Assembly: GCF_910592395.1 (NCBI RefSeq)
Contig: NC_088317.1
Location: forward strand, 13,950,001-14,014,000
Length of the DNA: 64,000 nucleotides
Direction of reading: 5' to 3'
From: Lineus longissimus
Lineage: Eukaryota; Nemertea; Pilidiophora; Heteronemertea; Lineidae
Positions 59,901 to 64,000 of this stretch are shown piece by piece (the stretch's first letter is position 1; each line of letters starts with the position of its first letter). A model generated the notes under the pieces. That model saw only the letters and a program-made list of their open reading frames with translations. It was not told the DNA's origin and did not search any database. The position numbers and the translations under genes were made by a program.

Positions 59901-62663
59901 TTTTTTCCTGTTGTCTAAACGGCCCTAATAAGTCTATCACCATGAACAATATATCTCTTTGTATCAAGGTATCTCATCAAGAGGGCGCAAGGACGCAAAA
60001 AGTTTGGAGTGAAGAACTTTAAGCGACGATACTTTGTGCTGACCAATCACGAGTTGGCGTACTCGCGTGAAAAAGGGGAGGAGCCACTCCTGCGATGTCG
60101 TATTCCCATCGAGGAAATATTAGCTGTAGAGCGGTTAGAAGAAGAGGCATTTAAGATGAAATATGTAAGTAAATACAGTAGTACCTCTCTATTAAGGAGA
60201 CACTCGGGACTGATAAGTGCTGTCCTTAATAGAGAGGTGTCTTGATTATAGAGGTCAAGTTGAATGGAAACAACCACTTTGGGATCAAAATTAGTGTCCT
60301 TAACAGGGAGGTTGTCCTCAATAGAGAGGTGTCCGCTTAGGGAGGTTCTACTGTACTTTACAAATTACTTGTATTCAAGATTGAGCCGTTGCTGCTTGGC
60401 ACTGCTGGAGAATTTTTTGGCGCATATTCAGCGGGTCTTTTTTTTATTTATTTTTTTTTTATTTAATCAAACGTATGACATTACATGGAACTTTTGCCAG
60501 GAACATGCCGGCAAATTACACCACCATGCTCCTTTACAATTAATTGACCTATAAAATACATCACATACATTTGATTTTTTTTTGGTATTGAAACAAGACA
60601 ACCCCCCACCCCCCAGACTAAATTTTACAGTAAGTATTGAATTGGTTCCCATATTCAGCGGGTCATCCTTTAATAATAACGTATGATTATTTACAGATGT
60701 TCCAAGTAGTCCAGCCTGAACGTGCACTCTACATGCAGGCAACTAACTGCGTGGAGGAAAAGGAGTGGACTGATATCCTGTCCAAAGTTTGTGTCACCAA
60801 CAGGAATAGATTAAAAGAATATCATCCTGCAGCATATCTCAATGGACATTGGCTTTGGTAAGTAAACCATGATTCTGCAAACCTTCTCAGTGGTTGATAA
60901 GTAGTTTGCCAATTTGATTACGTTTTTGGTGTGCATTATCAGTTAAGGTACTACACCAGCTGGAGGTTTTGTAAATACTGGAGCTTTTAGAAGGCCTACT
61001 GACTCATATATATCTTTAAGAATCACGAGATTAGATTCACTTGTTTCTCCCCAGGTTTCGTATAAAAATAGGCAGTGGTTCATTATGTAAGCACGACTTG
61101 GTACACTGAGATCCACTGAGTTTATTGACGCAATGTCTGATCAGGTAGAATGGAAGCAAATCTGCAGGTTTTGGGAGATGTATACTGCTTCTACTATTAA
61201 AACTTCGATGATTATTCTTAACATTTCTGTTTCAGTTGTAAAGCAACAGACCAGTGTGCTCAAGGTTGTGCCCCCGTCACAGGGGGCCTGCCCCCTGATA
61301 TCAAGATAGATATTGATCTCGACCTCGAATTAGAGCGAATGCAATCTTTGTTTGTTATACATACTGACAAGCTGGATTTCATGCAAGGTGCGTTCGCTTA
61401 AGTTAACCCTTGCTCTATGTTACTCTTAGAAGGCCTCTGTTCGTTAAGTCATTTGAAAGAAAGCTTGAGTTTGAAAAGCTACCGTTGCGTGAAAAGGCAC
61501 TGAATGGCAAAACATATCCGCGAGACATCCTGCACACAACATTTGTGACCCGTCACAGCAAAACCAGGTGCATGTCGCTCTGAGCATGGCAGGTTGAGAT
61601 GGACAGGTTGTTCATTTTCCTATTGTCTGTCTTTTGTGAATACTGAGGACATCAATTTCTTTCATTATCTCCTGGTGTCATTTAGGCTCATCTTCTGTGC
61701 GACATGCACCTAGTTTTGCTGTGACGGATCACATTTTCTTGTTCAGACCGGACAAACGAGTTGCACATGCTGTGTTGGATACCAAAGAGAGTTTCGAGTA
61801 TGACAACTCAATGATTATCTGGTGTGATGTGATCAAAATTAGAGCCCAGGCAATTTTAAGTTTTAGACGGTGCGAAACCTATAATCAGACAACACAAATT
61901 GAAAGGTATACGCCATATGTACAAATTTTGAATTTGTATTTGAATTTTTTTAAAATCCAATTGCAGAAATACATACTCAATATAAATGTCAACACTGCCG
62001 TTGTGTAGACTGATACTATGAATACCAAGTTTAAACAAATTTGTATTCACAATAACTGCACTACGGCATTGTGTATTAGTGGATTTCTATTTAACTGGAC
62101 CACAAGTAATTACAAACGGTGTACCCCTTTAATAAGCTGAATAGCGAGCAAGAGGGCAGATTTTTCTTTTTTTGGTACTCACAGATGGGTGGCTATCCTA
62201 TATTTACTCAGTGTCGTCACAGCAAGGAAAGAACTTCGTCAAAGTGCTATTTTCTTGTTTTCATTTCACTTCTGCAAATATCGAGATCAGCTGAATTCTA
62301 TCCAGCTAATAAGAAATGTACAGCCATGGTCTCTTTGTTGAGATTGATGCATAGGCAAAGCGTTGTGTGGAGCTAAAATGAGACCATGGCAAGACCACGC
62401 TTACGCCAATTTTGCAACGTCACGGACAATACCTGCACATGTAGCATGGGAAACTCAATATTGGGGTGACGCAGATTGCGACATTTGGTGGGCTCAAACT
62501 ATTTCTTATGATTATTTACATTCAGCATTCATTAATTTATGTTCAATGTTCTATGGTGGTATCGTGACCCTATTGGCCCGCCATACTTCCTCATGTTCAA
62601 AATATAAATGAGTTGAATGTTGACGCCTGATCCTTTTTGCAGAGATCGCCTCGGGTCAGAAGG
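41917..62663 (+). CDS. RASA2/3: Ras GTPase-activating protein, RASA2/RASA3 (GAP1) type, 3' end missing
   Basis: Nineteen exons join in one frame: 41917-41971, 43791-43914, 45479-45686, 47525-47616, 48023-48185, 48514-48713, 49565-49715, 51361-51506, 52178-52292, 52995-53069, 53898-54021, 54785-54891, 56267-56344, 56945-57028, 58396-58475, 59969-60164, 60697-60857, 61236-61387 and a 21-nt microexon at 62643-62663. The product of about 777 residues has the GAP1 order C2-C2-RasGAP-PH-BTK motif. It would stimulate GTP hydrolysis by Ras (and, in RASA3, Rap1) at the membrane, with PH-phosphoinositide binding. The start ATG is followed by a short C2 lead as in family members. Similarity is balanced between vertebrate RASA2 and RASA3, as expected for a pre-duplication gene. 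The final ~60-80 residues lie outside or were not found. The introns are full of MITEs. Confidence 0.96.
42565..42935 (+). repeat. Tandem repeat of ~55-60 bp in RASA intron 1
   Basis: About six irregular units carry GTGTGGGTCCTTGGGCAAG, CACTTGGCA and AGAAGGGTCAC. Flanking arms (about 42,455-42,540 and 43,290-43,385) are inverted copies sharing GTCTGGACTGACAGTGAC, so the array lies inside a larger imperfect palindrome. The long ORF across it is not coding. Confidence 0.8.
43536..43665. mobile_element. Short palindromic MITE
   Basis: GGTAGAATGGGGTAACTGTAG at the left and its near-exact inverse at the right, with GCCCCGGTTTA continuing the arm, enclose about 60 bp. There is no coding capacity. 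It lies in RASA intron 1, 126 bp before exon 2. Confidence 0.85.
44019..44395. mobile_element. Inverted-repeat element in RASA intron 2
   Basis: GTAAAGTGGGCCATGT with GCGGAATGAGC at the left is mirrored by GCTCATTCTGC with ACATGGCCGGTAAAGT at the right. The arms match imperfectly over about 35 bp. There is no ORF. Confidence 0.55.
45022..45401. mobile_element. Two head-to-head copies of a TGTGACCC-ended MITE
   Basis: Copy 1 (45022-45196) and copy 2 (45212-45401) are inverted relative to each other and share ACCTGTCAAGCTCGGAGCGA, AAAAGGCAGACAATAGTGA and CACCAGGA-ATAATAGAAG. Ends read TGTGACCCG-CCAGCAAAACCAGTCGCAT. A third copy is at 61544-61733. Confidence 0.8.
45960..46742 (-). mobile_element. 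Truncated LINE (L2/CR1-like) in RASA intron 3
   Basis: Reading down from 46742, the frame gives [16 protein letters not shown] and the reverse-transcriptase catalytic YADDNQLY. It continues through [16 protein letters not shown] to an in-frame TAG near 46,440, then LFDSSLSL and [14 protein letters not shown]. An internal deletion and frameshift near 46,150 join it to the C-terminal WNSL...LKTVLF-type end. The 5' half (endonuclease) is absent. It is inserted antisense to RASA2/3. Confidence 0.85.
48755..48950. mobile_element. pogo-like MITE copy 1
   Basis: ATGGAACCTCTCTTAGTGGAC at the left and GAGAAGTTCTAC at the right; the interior carries TATTGAGGACACC and CATTCAATTTGACCTC. It is the most diverged copy of the family and lies about 40 bp after RASA exon 6. 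Confidence 0.75.
49187..49508 (-). mobile_element. tRNA-derived SINE copy 1
   Basis: Antisense to RASA. The head (near 49,505 downward) contains an A-box-like TAG-CCTAGTGG and the B-box GGTTCGATCCC at 49451-49441. The body has CCGGCGTGGCTTTCAAGGAA, and the tail is ATGATGATGATAATG at about 49,195-49,217. It ends 56 bp before exon 7. Confidence 0.85.
49735..49993. mobile_element. Family-A TTAA MITE copy
   Basis: TTAAAGGCGTACACCGTTCGTAA at the left (shown in parts: TTAAAGG, then ACCGTTCGTAA) and CGAACAGTGTAGGCCTTTAA at the right. The interior contains TTGTGAATACAAATTTGTTT and GTCTACACAACGGCAATG. It starts 20 bp after RASA exon 7. Confidence 0.9.
50746..51137. mobile_element. Inverted-repeat element with GTACACCAC motifs
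   Basis: AGCCGCACGTACACCAC at the left and its inverse (GTGGTGTAAGCGCAGCT) at the right. The interior holds several further GTACACCAC/ACCACCAA and AATTTG-CCGGCAA motifs. GC-rich relative to its surroundings, no real gene; it lies in RASA intron 7. Confidence 0.7.
51888..52157. mobile_element. pogo-like MITE copy 2
   Basis: CAGTGGAACTTCCCTTAGCAG to GGGAGGTTCCACT, bordered by TA on both sides (51886-51887 and 52159-52160 after one base). The interior is CTCTCTATTAAGGACAC-type repeats in both orientations. It ends 20 bp before RASA exon 9. Confidence 0.9.
52720..52968. mobile_element. Family-A TTAA MITE copy
   Basis: TTAAAGGCCTACGCCGTTTGT at the left, GAGTGCCGTACCCCTTTAA at the right, with the GTGTAGACTGTAT and AATAACTGCACTACGGCATT interior. 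It ends 26 bp before RASA exon 10. Confidence 0.9.
53290..53524. mobile_element. Family-A TTAA MITE copy
   Basis: TTAAAGGCCGTTCGTTAAAAA at the left and ACGAACGGTGTACCCCTTAA at the right. Inside RASA intron 10, about 320 bp downstream of the preceding copy and in the same orientation. Confidence 0.9.
54906..55083. mobile_element. pogo-like MITE copy 3
   Basis: CAGTTGTACCTCTCTTAGTGG to GAGAGGTTCTACTG with TA on both sides. It begins 15 bp after RASA exon 12. Confidence 0.9.
55331..56144. mobile_element. Long pogo-like element (814 bp)
   Basis: CAGTAGAACCTCCCTTAGCG to GAGAGGTTGTACTG with TA flanks. It has the same termini as the short MITEs but a unique interior of about 550 bp, including an open stretch from 55813 that runs into the right terminus. 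No transposase motif is recognised, so it is probably an internally deleted derivative. It lies in RASA intron 12. Confidence 0.8.
56670..56722. repeat. Half copy of the family-A MITE
   Basis: Only the right end (TTCAATTACAAATTC, AAAATTTCTAACTAAC, AGCGTAGGCCTTTAA) is present, showing a truncated insertion or deletion. Confidence 0.75.
57354..57693 (+). mobile_element. tRNA-derived SINE copy 2
   Basis: The head contains A-box TAGCCTAGTGG (57364-57374) and B-box GGTTCGATCCC (57409-57419). The body has CCGGCGTGGCTTTCAAAGAA and GTGGACAGTAGCC, and the tail is ATGATGATAATG repeats. It lies in RASA intron 14, in the sense orientation. Confidence 0.9.
58721..58953. mobile_element. Family-A TTAA MITE copy
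   Basis: TTAAAGGGGTACGCCGTTCGT at the left, ACGAATGGCGTAGGTCTTTAA at the right. Full-length copy in RASA intron 15, 246 bp after exon 15, orientation opposite to the copies at 52,720 and 53,290. Confidence 0.92.
59084..59960 (+). repeat. Tandem duplication, second copy split by an element
   Basis: Copy 1 from 59084 and copy 2 from 59317 (period 233) share GCCAAAGTCTCCTA-AGATAAGG, GGATAGAAAATGAAAAAAAG and CTTGGGACCAGTCATTCTC. The end of copy 2 (ATGAACAATATATCTC) reappears only at 59,942 because about 420 bp were inserted. That insert has inverted ends (TTTAGACGGCAGG and, inverted, TTTAGACAACAGG, each followed by a CACAT-CGATCC block). Confidence 0.8.
59506..59930. mobile_element. Inverted-repeat element inside the 233-bp duplication
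   Basis: Left arm TTTAGACGGCAGGCAGAC... GATGCGATCC and a mirrored right arm GGATCGCATGTGG...TTGTCTAAACGG. The interior is rich in ATCCGGATG palindromes. Its right end is about 40 bp upstream of RASA exon 16. Confidence 0.7.
59969..61387 (+). other. RASA2/3: RASA2/3 exons 16-18: PH domain and BTK zinc motif
   Basis: The PH domain starts at residue ~602 ([20 protein letters not shown]) and ends in the exon 17 helix [12 protein letters not shown]. The BTK motif ligands are His709, Cys720, Cys721 and Cys731. Basic residues in the first PH strands fit phosphoinositide binding. The exon 16 acceptor is a less common AAG. Confidence 0.92.
60176..60353. mobile_element. pogo-like MITE copy 4
   Basis: CAGTAGTACCTCTCTATTAAG to GGGAGGTTCTACTG, TA on both sides. 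It begins 12 bp after RASA exon 16. Confidence 0.92.
61544..61733. mobile_element. TGTGACCC-ended MITE, third copy
   Basis: TGTGACCCGTCACAGCAAAAC to TTTTGCTGTGACGGATCACA; it shares ATTGTCTGTCTTTTGTGAAT and ATTATCTCCTGGTGTCAT with the 45,022-45,401 copies. RASA intron 18. Confidence 0.88.
61899..62132. mobile_element. Family-A TTAA MITE copy
   Basis: A diverged left end (TTGAAAGGTATACGCCATATG) and a right end ACAAACGGTGTACCCCTTTAA, with the typical interior. RASA intron 18. Confidence 0.85.
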
Positions 62664-63111
62664 GTAAGGTTGATGTAGTATGCATGTAGACACATCTAAC
62701 TTTGTGATTCACTCATTTATCATATACTAGTTTCTGTTGTCATATTTCTGTTCTAACATACTTTCATTTAATCCGTGACAGTCTCCAAGGAAAAAGATCT
62801 GAGGCATTAAAGTCAACTAACAGTCAAAGTATGCTGAGATACGAAAACTTTGGGGTTGAACTAAAATCGAGATAATTCCCCAGAAGACAGGCAAAGGATT
62901 TGAAAGCATCACCACTTTTGAAAGCAACAATTTCAGAGCTACACCTAAGATGGTTTTTCTATCTCATTATACGTCAAGTAGAGTAGACCCAATGTCAAGG
63001 GTTAACTTTGAATTCTAAAATACCTCCTAATCAGGGAATCACTTTGCGTGGCCAAAAACAAATAGATGTTGTCTGTTGTTTGTGCTGATAATGTAAGAAC
63101 TAAAATGTCCA
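62664..63111. other. Sequence after the last recognised RASA exon
   Basis: No exon encoding the expected C-terminal RASA2/3 tail was found here. It is probably intron. Confidence 0.4.
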
Positions 63112-63688
63112 CCCTCGAGAACAAAATGAAAATTGCGTTGTCAAAGATTCCCAATCTCCGATTCGCAATCTAATCCAGAGAATCTGTAGTTGCGTTGGGT
63201 TTTCTTCTTCTTCTTCAGCGTTCGCTCTGAACTTGGAGGGGTCATTCTCCTAGGAGTAATCCTCCTCCAAGGCGGGTTGAGCGTATCCTGCGTGCCACTT
63301 CGGTTAGGCGCCAATTGGGTTTATTGGCCTAGTGGTCCGACTTTGGCGAGAGAGATAGAGTCCACGCAAGCTACTCATGTTTCTCACTTGGTGGGGTCTT
63401 AGCTTGCCCTGGCATAGACACCAGGTACAAGGAACCTCGGTTTTGAGTCTCATTCGAAGGACTGTGAAGAGCCAGGAATTCTAGTTCCTTGAAAGCCACG
63501 CCGGTTCATCCTGACATACGATCATGGGTTCTCCCCGGGATCGAACCCGGGCCCTATTGCGTGGTGGCCAGCAGTGTAAACCACTAGGCCATGAGGCTCC
63601 TTCGAGAGCAAAATGAAAATTGCATTGTCAAAGATTCCCAATCTCGATTCCCAATCTAATCCAGAGAATCTGTAGTTGCATTGGGTTT
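63112..63688. repeat. 88-bp direct repeats flanking a SINE
   Basis: CAAAATGAAAATTGC followed by GTCAAAGATTCCCAATCTC, CCAATCTAATCCAGAGAATC and GTAGTTGC-TTGGGTTT occurs at 63,118-63,203 and again at 63,608-63,690. The SINE lies between. Confidence 0.9.
63205..63600 (-). mobile_element. tRNA-derived SINE copy 3
   Basis: The head is at about 63,600 reading leftwards, with GGAGCCTCATGGCCTAGTGG and B-box GGGTTCGATCCC, and the body GCCGGCGTGGCTTTCAAGGA. Its 3' part (63,205-63,330) differs from the other copies and lacks the ATG-repeat tail. Confidence 0.85.
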
Positions 63689-64000
63689 GAGTGGTTCATT
63701 TTATTGGCATATGTTATAGAACACGTGACATAGTTTTTCATTTGTTTATACCAATCAACTGCGAATCGCAAGCATCTGATTGGCTCTCGAAAAATCAACA
63801 TTTTCAATTTTTTCCGGTGATGGAATGGAGCATAACTGTCTTACAGCTAATCAATTAGAATGGGGGTATAGATAGAAAATAAGATCTGTAGCTCTTAAAA
63901 ATCACTTAGCATTTGATAGGTTTCCTGCAATAGTTAATCATCATAGCGTATAGGATGGTAGGCAAAGGTTTTTAGCTCACCTTTGAATCGTGAATAATAT
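63689..64000. other. Right edge of the window
   Basis: AT-rich. TTTTTAGCTCACCT at 63,970 repeats the left end of the 26,041 element, so another copy probably begins here. No gene is seen. Confidence 0.5.

Noticed and set aside
62119-62611. Short plus-strand ORFs before the RASA microexon
   Set aside because: No splice sites in phase with RASA and no homology to the expected C-terminal tail.

Overview
The window is nuclear DNA from an animal, most likely a marine invertebrate. It contains spliced genes with GT-AG introns, a low density of exons, a Ras GTPase-activating gene of clear animal type, and a very high load of short inverted-repeat transposons, tRNA-derived SINEs, LINE tails and minisatellites. 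The recurrent TAGGCCTA-type motifs (near 21,340-21,480, 21,775, 35,930-36,010) suggest an echinoderm, hemichordate or similar deuterostome. That is only my impression, and the species cannot be named from the sequence.

Left part (1-13,700). A minus-strand gene (250-4,531, probably continuing off the left edge) encodes a secreted mosaic protein: a signal peptide, lysine-rich linkers, an unclassified 72-residue module and two four-cysteine PAN/apple-like modules. Every exon boundary is phase 1. It is followed by a 2.2-kb minisatellite of 63-bp units, an almost empty stretch, a 91-bp satellite array split by an inverted-repeat element, and a small 35-bp array.

Middle (13,700-41,900). This is transposon territory: a decayed CACTA/EnSpm (Tnp2-type) transposase gene with two one-base frameshifts, a protein-kinase gene just upstream on the same strand, and a divergent five-exon coiled-coil gene of unknown function. 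Further right are an AGCTCACC-type repeat inside a segmental duplication, a LINE tail with a zinc knuckle, a broken KDZ-type transposon, and a 2.86-kb TTAA-flanked element with perfect 13-bp termini. That element holds an intact three-exon gene for a P2X7-receptor-like cytoplasmic (ballast) domain and, facing it, a frameshifted THAP-domain gene. It is the most unusual object in the window. A 506-bp foldback element built of 21-bp self-complementary units lies at 39,910-40,415.

Right part (41,917-62,663). Nineteen exons of a single RASA2/RASA3-type (GAP1 family) gene could be chained in frame on the plus strand: two C2 domains, a RasGAP domain with its arginine finger, a PH domain and a BTK zinc motif. 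The C-terminal tail lies outside the window or was not found. The introns are packed with pogo-like MITEs (TA target), a TTAA-target MITE family, SINEs, one LINE fragment and other foldback repeats. Several of these sit within 10-50 bp of exon edges.

The host genes that look intact are the secreted mosaic gene, RASA2/3 and perhaps the kinase and coiled-coil genes. Most of the rest is mobile DNA in various states of decay. No rRNA, genuine tRNA or CRISPR was seen.
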